DNA of 64,000 nt from Symbiodinium natans (GCA_905221605.1 CAJNDS010002835.1:122001-186000); one strand, 5' to 3'; shown: positions 12,907 to 25,404, numbered from the stretch's first letter. Numbers and translations are program-made. The notes: generated by a model from the sequence alone, not told the origin.

Positions 12907-15900
12907 TTGTACCTGTAAAATGGAATGTCTTTCTTGCCATCATTTCTGTCTTTTCTTGCTTTCTTCAATGTCCTCCATTTCAAGAACAAGGGTTCCATCC
13001 CACCCACCACAGCTGGTCCAACAGGAGTGATGGACCATGTGGGGGTTGAAACTGCGCACAATGCAATGTCATTCTTTCTTCAACTCTCTACATGACATGC
13101 GATCTCTGCACGTGATTTGCTGGGATCGCTGGCTCTTGAGGAGCTCGCAGCGGAAGCCGACTACCTGGCACTGTGGCTGGACTGTGACAAGGAGGCGGCG
13201 CCCCCACTAGCGCCCTGCCTCGACAACGGCTGCCCGCGCACCCACTCATCTGCCAGTGGAACTGCAAGCAGCAGGCAAGTTTTGGCTCTCAGAGTATTCT
13301 GGGGCCCAGCACGCCAGGGAGAGAACATCTGCTTCGAGGTGATTTCCTTGTGCGGTGGCCTCAGGAAACGACGAGCACGGGCCATGTGCCGAACAAGTGC
13401 TGTGAGGCGAGAACGTTCCCAAGGACAACATCTACAGGCCAGGGCCCTGTGAGGCTTGCGTAAGCCTGAGTATAGGCCTGAGCATAAGCCCTGTGTAGAG
13501 GCAGCAAAGAACGCGTTTGGGCAAAAATTGTCCCCGCCCCCCCCCCCCCCCCACCCGCTTTCCTCCCCCTCCCTCCCCCCTTCTTTTCGTGTGCTAGGGC
13601 ACAGTTCTCCGCCCTGACCGAGCCAGAGCTCCGAGGCCGGAAGCTGCATATCAAGCAATCAGAAAGAGCTGAGAGAACGATTTTATGCTGCGGAGTAGGA
13701 GCTCTGCAAAGTAAGCCCTGTTGTAAGCTTTGCGCTTTCAAGTCGTTGAAACATGCGAACGTTCTGAGCGTCCACTTCTCGCCGATTGTTTGCTTGAAGC
13801 AACAAGGGGCCTACAACAACCTGGGCCGTCCTGACAAGCTCGCAGCACAAGCTGTGGGTGTCCCAGTTTCCGGATTGATGTCGGCTCAAAATTTTCCAAA
13901 TTTAAGTTTCGAGTGTGAGATGTCCTGCAGCCAAGGTGGATGCTCGGCAGGACGGTTCCTGATTCGAGAAGAAGGGTTGCCAGAAGTTGAGAGTAGATGC
14001 CTGGTAATGTTTGAGGCTGGTACGGCTTAGCATGTTCGATGATTCGAGGGATCTATGTGCTGCTGCACTGTGGACAAGATCAGCCTTGGTCAGTTTCTTG
14101 AAGGGCCACAAAAAGAATAGGCACTAACTGCTTAATGGATTCCGGGCAAGAAGATACTATTAGCTCCAAGGTTCCTCTGGTGGAGGTTGAAGGTTTTGGT
14201 GTTGAGGGCTCGGGGGGTCTGCGTTCTAACAGGCTCCTTGTGATGAGGGCAGTGTTTTTACATGTTGAAGACGTGTCGGAGCGGAAGTTCAAAATTGGCA
14301 ATGAGGTTCACGGGGGGGGGCTGGTGGTGGGCGGGTGGTGGTTGTGTTTGGTGCCATTCAGGTGGTGGGGGGTGTTTGTCTGTTGGCATGGCGTTTGGGT
14401 GGATGGCTTTTGTCTCGGAATGTCTGTCGAATGGTGACCTTTCCGGGTCCTGAAAAAACAAAAGCCCCTGGTCAGGAGTTGGACCTCAAGATTGGCTGCA
14501 TCTTCACGCGGCTCATGACCCGCCAGTATCTCCGCTACGCTGTGGAGAAGCCTCTTGCCCAGAAAGGGGCTGATGGAGGGACTGGCAAGCCCCCCCCCCC
14601 CCCCCCCAAGAGTGCTCAGTTCACTGGCATCCGAGGTTCCGACTCCGTGACCAGACTTGCTTGAGCTACGGGCCCTGCCAGACGCCCACGCTGTGGTTCT
14701 GCCAGGGCCTCTGGACATGTGTTGAGCAAAAACCAAAAAGTGTGACGTCTTTCTGTATGGTCTTTCCATGGACTTTCCTATGGCGGTTGCTTCCTTTTTT
14801 GCTGTGTTTTGTTTTGTTCGCGAGGCGTTGAGAGGCATAAGGAGATCCAGAACTTCCAGAGGCGGCGCACACACACACACACAGAGCACAGGGCAGTGCT
14901 ATGCAGTGCTGTTGGTCCACTGATTTGACTGATGTGACTGATGTGACTGGTTTGTTGTGCGAGGCAAGAGTTCTATAAGCCTAAGATTTCCGTGAACGTG
15001 GATGGCTGGCCATTGGAGTTTGACTGGCTCGATGGCCAGACCTTCGATGCAGGCTGCGCTTGTGTGGCCGTGTCCTGCACGTCGTCAATCTCCTTGCTTT
15101 CATTCATTTGGCTTTTGCATTGGGATGTTCCCTTATACTAACAGTCCTTAGATAGGGGTTGTAGTAACCCGACTGGAATCCCCATTAAGATTTTTGGTAT
15201 AAGGGGGAAACATCCCAACTTGTGACATGTATTTGTGCTCCAGCCGGCTTCCTTTGCGGTTCACACGCAAAGGCCGCGTCAAGTCCCTGCAGTCTCGGGC
15301 ACAGTCGGCGAAGCAGGCTACCGTGAAGGAGCTGAGGAGCCCCGGATGCACTTCAGCCGTGAAGATGCGTGTGAAGATGCGTGTGAAGATGCGTGACGAT
15401 GCGTGACGAAATTCCGCCGGAAAAGGACCACCCCCAAGACCTTGAAGAAGCCGGTCGGCCGGGCGCTCGTCGCAAGGAGCTGTCAGACTGTCAGACGGTG
15501 TCCTTGCCCGCCTTCTTGCTGACATTCTGGGACAGCTGCTCATACTGCAAACAGGCAAACAGCTACCTGATTCGTCAAATGATTTGCCCACAGGCCTCAA
15601 CACCGTGCAGCTGCTGAAAGCTGCCAGCACCGGTCTTGGCCGCGCGGCTCAGTGCACCTACGGAGCTCAGCATATGGCTGTGCATCGAAACATCGGAGTG
15701 CATTTCCGAGCTCGTGGAGGGGCTTGTGCTCGCACGCCTGCCAAGGTATGTCTCCGGTGCAGTGCATGAAGGTGGCCGAGCACCTTTACACCTCCGGGTA
15801 CATCTCCTATCCACGTACCGAAACAACCAGGCGCGGAGAGATGAGTGAGGAGCGAAAGACCATTGGCAAGCAAGACTAAGAGTGCAAATACAGAGGGCAA

Positions 15901-18875
15901 TAGACGTGCAAAGTGGAATCAGAAAGAGACACTTGCAAGGGAGGCTCTGATAGTTTCGGTTAGGTACTCGGACACTTTCGACCTGCACACCGCCTTGCGG
16001 GAGCAAGCAGACCACCCGGCCTGGGGGAAGACGGTGAGCCATCTGCTGCGGCAGGGGCAAATCCGGAACCCGAAGACTGGCCGTGATGTGGGAGACCATC
16101 CCCCGATCACGCCCATGAAAGCTGCCCCCAGGGACGAGTTCAGCAAAGGCCACCGAAGAGCCGCCTCGCAATGATTCCAATGTTCATTGACTTCTTTCCT
16201 GTCAGCTCTGACTCTATAGTCGGAGTTCTCTCTGGTCCGATTCTCTCTTGAGAGGCTCTGAGTGGCGGCTCTATGACTTCATCACGAGGTCGGGTACACA
16301 AACGTTTGTGAACCAGAGCTCTTAGATTAGGTCGTCGTGTGGGCACAGTGCAGTGGCACAGTGTTGTACACAACTTGGAGATGACTTTCAAGTGCTAGGG
16401 CGTGAGAATGTTCGCAGGATGCAACGGGCACGTTCGGGTGCTTCTGTTCCGAGGCACTTCATCGCGTCGTTAATGCCGGACGTGGAGTATGAGGAGAAGG
16501 CAACTTCCGAGTCCGGAGATACTAGTAGTGAAGTGAAGGGTTTGAAAGATGCGAGAGAGTTTGCCGGAGGCCTTGATCGTGAATGTCGGCGGGGAGGAGT
16601 TCGCCTACACCTACCACGAGATGCGCGAGAGGCGAGACCTGGCGAGAGCGTGACACCGTGTATGTCACCGCTGGCACAGCACAGCACCCCCTTTTCAAGC
16701 GTACTTCTTAAAGTGCCTTCTGGGTGCTGGGTGCTTCCATGTGCTCAGGGGCTTCCTCTTCGCCATGCCCTGGAAGAGCAAGGATTTGAACCTCAACGAG
16801 ATCGATTGGAAGTTGCCTCGGCTGGCGCCAGGGAGTCGGCTCAGCGTCGAAGAGCTTTGGGTCGAGAGCGACTTCACCAAGCCGCCAGACTACCTGCCGG
16901 GAGCCCCAAACGCTCTTCCGATTGCTTTCGCTTGTCTAGAGAGTTCTCACACCCCTGAGAGCACTTCCGAGTCCAAGCTTTCTGTGCAAGCTTCGTCTTT
17001 GTGCACGTGGGATGCCTCCTTGAGGAAGGAGAGCGAGCTCGTGGCACTGATGGACAAGCATGGCATCGGCACTGACGCCAGCATCCCCCAGCACGTGGCA
17101 GCTCCGCTGCAAGTGACCCTCTGGGTCCTTCTCACGTCGCTCTCGTTTCTAAATGTCGTGCTCTTATCCTTCGCCTACGCTGCACCTCACAATGTCAGAA
17201 TGCAACAGCGTCTTTCGCATGATTGGCTGCAGCTGGGGCATGTGACGGCAGGAAAACATCTGCAACCGCAACTACGTGATGGTCTGTGGCCCGGGGGAAG
17301 ATGGACAGCGCGGCGAGCGGATACCCAAGGGAGGCAAGAAAGGCAAGGGCAAGGCGCGCCACATGATTTGACACGTATAAGATGTTCCTGAAGTGCCATG
17401 CTTGTGCCTTGTGCCATGGCGAAGCTGCCTGTGCCAGCAGCCGAGGGCAAAGGCAAAGAGAAGGGTGGCAAGGGTCAAGGGGGTGAGAAGCCCCAGTCCC
17501 GACACATGGTGCCTTGGTGGCAGCTCACGGCAGCTCACGGCAGCTCACGGCACACTGCAGCACACTGCAGCACACTGCAGCACACTGCAGCAGGCGTTAA
17601 GCAGAGACCGTAGGACACGGATCTCCCTTCTAAGGTCCCAACGTCACTCGGGCTCAGCTTTTGTGCGGCCTTCGAGGCCGGGACAGGGCGAGGTTTCAGT
17701 CTAGTACTGGTTGGATTTCAGCAGATGAGGCTCCGGATATCGTAGTTCTTTCCACGGCAGGGACGTACTATGGTTGCTGGAGTTACTGGAGTTGCTCTAG
17801 CGGATCCTCGGCCCTTGGCAGGAGTTGGATGCAGAGCTTTGTCGGCCCCCCATCCGAGCCTACATGGCGCCGCAACCGCACAGATCCTTTTGTGATGTGT
17901 CGTCCCATGTCTGCCCGCAAGTGCTTGGGCATTGCAGATTTTTTTCTACATGAACGGGAGTGGAGGATGTCAACTGAACACAGCAGGTCAATCACTCAAG
18001 TTTTGCCTCCCGGGACGCCCAACTCCATCAGCGCAAGCAGGAGACGCCGACATCGACGATCATTGACGGCTACACGGTAAAAGTACGTATACCTCATATA
18101 CAAGACCGCGCTCCCTCATCCGTGCCCGAAGCAGCACGAATTTCCTTTAGCATCCTGTAGATCAAAAGCAGCGGCAGCGTGTTGAGAAGCAAGGGACTAC
18201 AGAAACAGGAAGTGCTGCCGCGTGACGCCAATCAAAGAGTTCGATCCAAGCATTGGCAGCCTTCACACCGTCTGACATCAGAAATTTCCATCTGGCCTTG
18301 CATGTCTCAAGCATGCCTGTCCATGCTACATGCTCTAAGGAGAAGCAATGTTCGCAAGTGGCGGTAGCTCGGCAGAGACTCAAAGCCATGTACACCAGTG
18401 GGGGGGGTGGGGTGGGCAGCTGCAAGTGCACCCGAAGTCGACTGAGCCGAGGAAGGAATCCTGGACAAGGCTGCTGAATCCATGCTCTGCATACCATGCT
18501 CTGCATGGTTTCCTGATCATGCAGCACCCCTTCCCATGAGGAAGACGTGGTGAATGAGAACATCAAGCTTTTCGAAACGAAGTTCCACAGCTTCAGGCTC
18601 CCTGGCGGCATAGGCTGAGACAGACATACTGTAGACAGGCAGACGCTTGTTGCTAGTTCAGTGCCAGGGGGCGCCTGAGCCAGCTCGACAAGTTCTTCGT
18701 CTCGAAGGACCAGATTGGCAACAGCATGGGTTACCGCGGAGGTGGCGATTGGGGAGGTGGTGGAGGCGGAGGTGGTGGCACTTGGAATGGAAGCTGGGAT
18801 GGTGGGGGCTACGGGGGCAAGAGCAGGGGAGGCGGGGGAGGCGCCAAGGGCCGTGGAAGAGGCGGCTGGCACTGA
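11557..18875 (+). CDS. TOP3B: DNA topoisomerase III beta (type IA), about 26 exons
   Basis: Type IA topoisomerase that passes single strands of DNA, and in animals also RNA. Clear exons: 11557-11638 (VLMVAEKPSVAK, Toprim start), 11739 on, 11891-11915 (TSTIGHVFG), 12004-12032, 12398 on, 13141-13194 and 13318-13341 (WLDCDKE|GENICFEV, Toprim DxDxE), 13594 on, 13807 on, 14476 on (ELDLKIGCIFTR), 14655-14706 (YGPCQTPTLWFCQ), 14825-14861, 14964-15052, 15594-15638, 15746-15830 (GYISYPRTETT, with the catalytic Tyr), 15964 on (GDHPPITPMK), 16263-16288, 16454 on (HFIASLMPD), 16750 on (AMPWKSK), 17029-17097 (LMDKHGIGTDASIP), 17252 on (ICNRNYVMV), 17635, 17822, 18541 and 18666-18875. A Lys/Gly-rich insert follows NRNYVMV. 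The C-terminal zinc fingers of animal TOP3B are missing; the protein ends in a Gly-rich, RGG-like tail and TGA. The 5' start exon was not found. Confidence 0.9.
12815..12908. repeat. CT-dinucleotide microsatellite
   Basis: Nearly pure CT repeats with a few TTT interruptions, in a TOP3B intron just after an exon-like segment reading EAKNRIVEHFQE (about 12748-12783). Confidence 0.9.
17517..17592. repeat. Two adjacent 10-bp minisatellites
   Basis: Three copies of CAGCTCACGG are followed directly by about five copies of CACACTGCAG. They lie in a TOP3B intron between the exons at 17252 and 17635. Confidence 0.85.
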
Positions 18876-18879
18876 CGAT

Positions 18880-19913
18880 GCGCTCGCGCTTGTGTTGTGG
18901 ACATCGAAAACCCAAGAGATCACCCGGAGCATCGGCGGCACATTGAGGAGGACCTAAGCGGAGAAGACCGTCAGAATCCTTCCGTGAAGACCAAGCGCTT
19001 GGAGGCATTCGGAGGCTGCACCGGAGATGCCGAGTTCGAGAGCGAGAAAGAGTCAGGAAAGAAACTCGCGCCGAGGGAGGTTATTGCCGGTTGTTGCTGT
19101 TTAGCCGTACAGCTCAGTACAGCTCAGGGCTGAGCCCTCTTCAAGCTACATCATGGAACAGGGGCCGTGGCTTTCGCTGTGCTTCGAGGCTCACCGGCGT
19201 TAGCTCATGGATTCATTGTTGGTAGTGAGGCTGCATAGCTGCATAGCTGCATAGACTGCGTGGAAGTACAAGGCGATAACACAGCTTTAACTAAAGCAGC
19301 AACGCGCGCACGAGCAAAATCAAAGTATCAAAGTGCCTCATGACAGCACAGCACCAGAGTCATAGAGTCATACTACATCCAAGACGGGGGGCTGACCGGT
19401 CGAGCCAGGGCCATAGCCAAGCAATGGCCAAGAATGGGTGGTGGGGATGGGTACCTCAGCTGGACCAGCAAAAAAGCATGGTGAGTGCTGAGGATGCCTT
19501 GAGGTCTAAGGTGCCCAAGGGGGCCTCAGGCTTGCGTGCGTGCACAGGTCCAGGACGTGAAGAAGTCCTGTGGCTTCGCGCCGCAAGCGCAGGGCACGCC
19601 CATGTGGGCCCACAGCTCGGCACAAGTGCGGGGAGAGAAAAGCGCAGAGACAGCCAGGCGAGCCAAGCGAGCGATCCAAATGGATCGAAGGATCCACTGA
19701 TATCTAATGCATTGCTGATCATTGCTACTTTCACTTGGCAGTCGGAGACCTTCTGAGAAAAAGCTCCCCAATAAGGTGCGCAGCCGGCCGGAAGACTTGG
19801 CAGGTGGCGAGGTGCCCGGGATGAGCGACGACCTCCTGGATCAGGTCCGTGCGCCGATGTCTCAGCACCGGAGTTGGCCACAGCTTGAAGTTGAGTTGAG
19901 CAAATATTTCTAG
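18880..19913 (+). CDS. Unrecognised ORF segments, possibly a short gene
   Basis: Directly after the TOP3B stop, and in its frame, there is an open segment rich in Asp, Glu, His and Arg (VDIENPRDHPEHRRHIEEDL) to about 19010. A second open segment at about 19352-19480 contains YYIQDGGLTGRARAIAKQWP. A third, about 19776-19913, contains RPEDLAGGEVPGMSDDLL and ends in TAG at 19911-19913. These could be exons of one gene, or the first could be TOP3B 3' UTR. I found no ATG that clearly starts it and recognise no family. Confidence 0.3.
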
Positions 19914-20267
19914 CGCCTCTTTTGGAAGCCAGGCTCAGGAAGTGGTGATACCACGAACCAGGGCCGTAAGGAATCGTGACATCGGGTCGGGTTGAGGCGG
20001 GAGTGGCAAGCGGAAGCACATGCTACGTGGGTGCAGATCTGAAGTATAAGCTTGCAGACTAGAGTAGTCATGATAGCAAATAGAAACGATAGCAATAACA
20101 AGAACAATAGCAATAGCCACAACACCTCGAAGTCCTGCGTTCCAATTTGACATCATGCCGTTGTGGAGACATGCATGGACGAATCGTACCAGTAGCAACA
20201 ACATCAATGACAAGAGAAATAGCAAAGAACAATAATAATAAGTATTTTACTTCGAACATCCCCACCC

Positions 20268-20600
20268 TCTCTTGCTAGAGATACTCTGGGGTTGGGCACT
20301 CCAGCAACATTCTGGGGCTGGGCACTCGAGGGAGACTCTGGTTGGGGTTGGGCACTCCCGGGAGACTCTGGAACTGGGCACTGCGGGGACACTCGGGGGT
20401 TGGGCACTAGGGAGACTCTGGGGTTGGGCCTCTGGTGGTGGGCACTCCAGGGAGACTCTGGCCTGGGGCTGGGCACTCCGGAAACACTCTGGAGGTTGGG
20501 CACCCTAGGAAGACTCTGGGCTTGGACTGCACTCTAGAGTTGGGCACTCCAGGACACTTTGGGCTTGGGCAGTCCAGGGATGAGCGAGGAGTAGACCGGG
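20268..20600. repeat. GC-rich minisatellite, about 25-35 bp degenerate unit
   Basis: About ten imperfect copies of a unit like CTCTGGGGTTGGGCACTCC, with variable spacing. Translations on either strand are low-complexity (GWALQ or SPSSAQPQ) and carry no sign of a real protein. Confidence 0.85.
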
Positions 20601-20840
20601 GGAGGAGAAGAGCTCCGGGCGAGGAGAAGAGCTGAGTTTAAAATCTAACAACCCCACACCGAGGGTGAGGAAAAACAAAAAGGAAAAATAATAATAAGAA
20701 TAATAATAGCATTCAAGCATCTTTTATTAAGTTGGTAATCGTAATCGCAATGATGAAAGCAGTTCCCGGAAGGGTGGTAACAAAGATGACACTAGTAATA
20801 ATCGTAATAGTAACATTGCTGATCGTATTGGTCACATCCA

Positions 20841-20841
20841 T

Positions 20842-20899
<58 letters not shown>

Positions 20900-20900
20900 T
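20841..20900. repeat. ATC trinucleotide microsatellite
   Basis: About 20 uninterrupted ATC units. It gives poly-Met, poly-Asp or poly-Ile readings depending on frame, which I take as repeat artefacts. Confidence 0.95.
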
Positions 20901-20959
20901 TTTTCTTCCAACGCAGCTGGGAGTGCGAAAGACGGTCCAGCTAGCGAGCGCCCCTCAAG

Positions 20960-21062
20960 ATGACTTCTGCATCTCGGCTGCTCAAGGCAGCTAGCACTAG
21001 TGCCCTTTCGGCAGGAACCTCGCGCCGTAGCGCCTTGCAGGCCGTAGCCCAAAAGTTGGATT
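20960..21062 (+). CDS. Putative first exon encoding a mitochondrial presequence
   Basis: A true ATG at 20960 opens a segment that begins MTSASRLLKAASTSALSAGT and continues with SRRSALQAVAQKLD to a TAA at 21062-21064. It is rich in Ser, Ala, Leu and Arg with no acidic residue for about 33 residues, as expected for an amphipathic mitochondrial targeting sequence. A GC donor is possible inside TTGCAG|GCCGTA, and the exon at about 21343-21473 could follow. The mature protein was not recognised. Confidence 0.4.
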
Positions 21063-21164
21063 AAAGAGAAGTTGTTCTAGCGTGGATGCTCTCAGTTGTC
21101 TCAAACTGTCTGCTGCGCACTTCCACTGACGGAGGAGAGAAGGAGGATGTACATGTTACATGAT

Positions 21165-21312
21165 GCATGCTCCTCATCATCCTCCTCATCACCATCATCA
21201 CCATCATCATCATCATCCTCATCATCCTCATCATCATCCTCCTCATCACCATCATCACCATCATCACCATCATCATCATCGTCCTCCTCATCATCATCAT
21301 CATCATCCTCAC
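21165..21312. repeat. CATCAT/CATCCTC microsatellite
   Basis: A long mixed array of ATC, ACC and CTC triplets between the putative presequence exon and the next exon-like segment. Long Ser, His, Ile or Met runs in all frames are artefacts of it. Confidence 0.92.
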
Positions 21313-21339
21313 ACTGCTATACTACTTCCACACTGTGTC

Positions 21340-21476
21340 CAGCAACTAAGGCCTGGTGGATCATTGGAAGAAAAGCTCGAGGCGGTCATCGACGTCTTCC
21401 GGTCCAGTCAGCGGCACCTCGAGAGCTGCCGCGAGGCACTGAGGCCGGATGTGACGGATTGGGATTGGATGTCATG
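21340..21476 (+). CDS. Candidate exon of an unknown protein
   Basis: After a CTAAG acceptor at about 21350, an open frame reads GGSLEEKLEAVIDVFRSSQR, continues HLESCREALRPDVTDWDW, and ends at a TGA at 21474-21476. It is helical and charged, unlike the repeats beside it. Later open segments near 21690 (FPAEVEEALHFV) and 21905 (RFLLHSEDWHLCVP) may be further exons. Family not recognised. Confidence 0.35.
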
Positions 21477-22500
21477 AGGGTCGGCACACATATCATGACG
21501 CTTTTCGAGCTTCTCCGGCGTTCTTGTTGTCATGGGCCATGTTGCCAGAGGCAGCAGGCGCTAGAGAGGCACGGTCCCCGGAGCGCAGTAGACTCAGTAG
21601 GTGGTGGCAGACGGACGGACGGAGTGCCCTCGCGAACTCAGAGAAAATTCTCTGCAATTCCCACTCTGCCACAGGCGCCGCTCGGAGGGCCGAGAGCGCT
21701 TTCCAGCGGAGGTCGAGGAGGCCCTGCACTTTGTGTGCTTTGTTTGAATTTGCCTTTGCGAATCTGACTCGCAAGTGTCATCCTTGGGCACCCTTGGCAG
21801 GTCATCTCCGGAGGTACGTATCTTGACTCATTCCTGGAGGCTGCAACTGAGATGTAAAGTCGGAAATCGGAGACTTGCCGACACCAATAAGAGGCCTATG
21901 ATGGCCAGAGGTTCCTGCTCCACAGCGAGGACTGGCACTTGTGCGTGCCAGCTCATCGAAGAAGGAATTTGCGGGATAGCTGCTCATTTTGCACACTTGC
22001 TTTCACATAGATTGACTTCAGGAGATCGTGCCTTGTCAGCCTCCCAGACAAAGTCTCACACGACCGAGATAGGAGAGAGAAGAGAGACGCTCAGCGCGCT
22101 TTCCTTCCGGCAGTGACATCGTGGTCCCGGATACCGGGGCGGGCGCTGAAGGGGGCTTGCCCCCATATCCGAGAAAGGAAGAAAAAGAGGAGAGAGGGAG
22201 GGATACACGCACAAGCTCAAAAATGTGCTGCTTATGACACTAGGATCTCTATTGCCTGTTGGGAAATTCGCACGTGCGATGTTCCACACGCCTCTTTCGG
22301 GGCTGCAGTGCTCTGCAACAAACCTAAACCACCTTCGCGCTTGCGGATGTGGGTGTGCTGGTGATGGGTATACAGGGTACAGGTCACGTCTGTCCGGCTC
22401 GAAAGCGCGAAGTCCGAATCCTCTCATAAACTCTCAGACTCCGCGGCTTGTCTAGGTTCAGTTCGTCGTCACGACTGCTCGTTTTAACCCTGTAGATCCC

Positions 22501-23060
22501 GACATGTCGCTTCCCCCTCCAGAGTTTGACGCGGGTCCTTTGCGGCGCTTCAACAACATCTTGTCCTCTGCGCGGTGCGGTGCCCAGGTCACGAGTACCG
22601 GCTCGGCCTGGAGGCATGGACTGTTCACGCTGCTCTTTGGGAAACTTGTGTACTCACGTGCACTCTGCGTGCTGCGAGGTGAACTCCGGCGGCGCGTACT
22701 GGAAGGGCATCTCCATCCAGGCCCCTCTGCATCCATGGTGCACCTAACGGGTGACCCACGAGCGTCTGCCATCAATCTGGGTGCTGCGAAGTCATGCGAC
22801 CTTCTGACCTTCTAAGCAAAAGATCCCATGAGCGGAAAGGAGGCTGCTGTGCGCCACGACGTGCAGGCGGTGGCTGGTGCCAGCGGCCTGGAAGGCCGTG
22901 GAAGCACCTAACTTCCCAAACTCCCTGAAGCCCAGAACCCGAGAAGGGGCTCCTGATCCGGGCTCTGGGTTTGAGGCTCCATGAATATCATCTCGCAGTT
23001 TGGCGCCGCACAGCGCGGTGCTGCCTGGCCCCAAGCTCTCTACCAGACTCTACCATTGCC
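22501..23060 (+). CDS. Candidate exons of an unknown protein
   Basis: An open segment from about 22504 reads MSLPPPEFDAGPLRRFNNIL. An overlapping frame near 22690 reads NSGGAYWKGISIQAPLHPWC. A segment from ATG 22981 reads MNIISQFGAAQRGAAWPQAL. The last loosely recalls the helical pairs of dinoflagellate PPR proteins, but a single unit proves nothing. The joins and frame were not resolved. Confidence 0.22.
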
Positions 23061-23399
23061 TTCTCCACCTGCTCGACACGTACAACTGCGACTTCCAGAC
23101 CCGCACAGCTGCGAAGATGCCCGACAGCTCTTGTTTTGAACGTCTTGACCGTCTTGCAGTACTGAACAGCTTCAAGGACAACGGAGCACACCGTGGAATC
23201 CACAACACACCCCAAACGGCAAGCAGCAAAGCACATGCACCATATGACCGACATGGTGACCTGAACCACTTTTCTCAGGTTTTCTCTTGGCGATGGCAGC
23301 ACGTTCTGGACGCTGGTCCCTACAACCTGCCCGAATGGCTTGCGGGCAGCTAAGCCGTACAATCAGCATTACAATGTCTGTCGGCAAAGAGAAGCTGGA

Positions 23400-25100
23400 T
23401 GGCACAAGATGGTACAGGAATGTCTAGGAGTGAGCACCGGGGGCACGTGTTCAGGCCAAAGCCCTGGCAGCGGAAGGCGCGGGAACCGTTCTCCAAGTCT
23501 TTTTGCATGTCTCACTCCCAATCCATTGCCTGTGCGTCTTTCAAAAGCAGGATGGTACTCGTAGATGACAGCATGATGCAGTACAGGATGGTAGTTATAC
23601 CTAAGCAGTTGAGTGAAGCATGAAGGTAAATGTATCCAAGATTTCCCAGATCTTCCAAAGTCTTCAGCTAAAGGGTTGTTCCCTTATCATAAACACTAGG
23701 AACGTACCTTCCCCAAAAAAGAGAATTTTCAATTAGAGGTTCGCTAAGGAATGGTAAGAACCTTCAAGTCCAAAGAAGAAGCCATAAAATCAAGGCTTAC
23801 AGATAAGGGCAGATGTCTGAATTAAGGGGCGCTATGCATAAGGGAGGTTGTCTTAATGTTCCGATTGAAGGAGGTTATACTGAAATTTGAGTCGCAGCCG
23901 GGCTTGGACTTTCTGAAGCATGCATGAAAGTGACCATCCGAGAGCTACGGCAGAGGTTTTGGGATGAGTTTGACGCGAGCTTGTTGTTTTAGCAGAGACA
24001 GTGTTAGACTCCCTTGCAAGCTCCGCATCCTAAGCCTTGCACGCGTTATTTGCCTTTTTTTGTTGTTAAATCTTTTCCAGAAAAAAGAACAAACTATTGC
24101 GCGTCGCCTTTGATTCGGTTCTGATCTGCCGGCCAGGAGTTACCGAAGAAGTCCAAGAAGCAATTCTTGAGATCAGGGCTTGTGCCAACCTTTCTTGGAA
24201 TGTTGCTCTGCGCGGGTATGATTTTGTTGCTTTTCCTGTTCAGTTTTTGTGCGCGTGCGTACACTTCTATGAACTTACCTCCCTTAGATTTTGCATCTCT
24301 TCGTTACGACATCCTGCCTGAATTAAAGAGGGAATACACCTTCATTCTCAATTCACGACTTTTGGAAGATCTGGGATAAATATAAATGTAATGTGTACAT
24401 ATATGTATATACATACATATGTATACATATTTAGCACGTAGATGAACGCATACATAATATATACGTGTGAACGCATACGTACATATATGCATATTCTACA
24501 TATGTGGAACAAACCGCAGGGAAAGGGGGAGAGAGGGACTTAAGTACTAAGTTCATTAGTTTAACCCCCGAAGCAATCATGAAGTAGTCCCCACCCCCTA
24601 AGTTCAAAGGGCGCATGATTGGAGATGAATTTCCTTGACGAAAATGCCTGTACTCCTGTACTCACACGATTAACGGACCCTTGAACTTCAATCTTCGAGT
24701 CTTATAGGGCTTCAAAACACGTAAGCTGTCGTGGATTCTCTTCCAAGATTCCTGGCCTTTTCAACGGTAGAGCTTAATTGAGAATTATACTTCAATTTCG
24801 AATTTCGACAGGCATGAAGAGGCAAAACCTTTTCGCTGGTAGAACTTCCTGAAGAATCATATTATGCCAGCGTCGTCGACCCCAAACAGTAATGCACGAA
24901 AGCATGTCAAGTTCTCCAGACACGAGCTCCAGCAGCAGAGCACGAAAAGACCAGCACGCCAGGAGCGTTTGTCAGGGAGAGCAGACATTACCGACGGTCT
25001 GCAGTTCCCTCAACATGCCCCAGGGGGTCGAAAGAACGAAAACTTTGATGCCACGGGGCTTACAAACAGTGAATAATACAATATTATTATGTAATAATAT
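23400..25100. other. Gene-poor, AT-richer stretch
   Basis: About 1.7 kb with lower GC than the neighbouring gene regions, short TA microsatellites (24380-24500) and no convincing exon. Some phrases, such as a TTCTTCCAAGATTCCTGGCC-like segment near 24740, resemble ones at 34.7 and 35.0 kb. This suggests diverged copies of an unidentified dispersed repeat. Confidence 0.4.
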
Positions 25101-25171
25101 ACACGTGGCTCAGCAGCTGCCGTTGGTTCTTTCCATGCGGTGTTGGTTCACGGGCAAAGCCGCTTTCTTTC

Positions 25172-25404
25172 AGATCAGCGGCTCAGCCGCTTTAGCTTTA
25201 CTCAGGCGCTGTCTCTTCAATCAGCGGCTCAGCCGCTTTGTTGTTGGATCAGCGGCTCAGCCGCTTTCATTTTTTGATCAGCACCGCTTTCTGATGCATG
25301 GATCAACCGCTCAGCTTTCTTGTGGATCAGCGGCTCGGCGGCTTACTGCTGGATCAGCGGCTCCCAGCCCGCTTTCTGTTGGATCAGCGGCTCAGCCGCT
25401 TCTT
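25172..25404. repeat. Dispersed array of a 15-bp near-palindrome
   Basis: The sequence AGCGGCTCAGCCGCT, self-complementary except for its centre base, occurs several times, with variants carrying small changes, mostly preceded by GATC and followed by TT. The copies are spaced unevenly at about 20-45 bp by unrelated T-rich spacers. This is a hairpin-forming array, not a simple tandem minisatellite. No protein signal was seen. Confidence 0.8.

Noticed and set aside
20713-21349. Poly-Met, poly-Asp, poly-Ser and poly-His ORFs
   Set aside because: They are direct readings of ATC and related triplet microsatellites.
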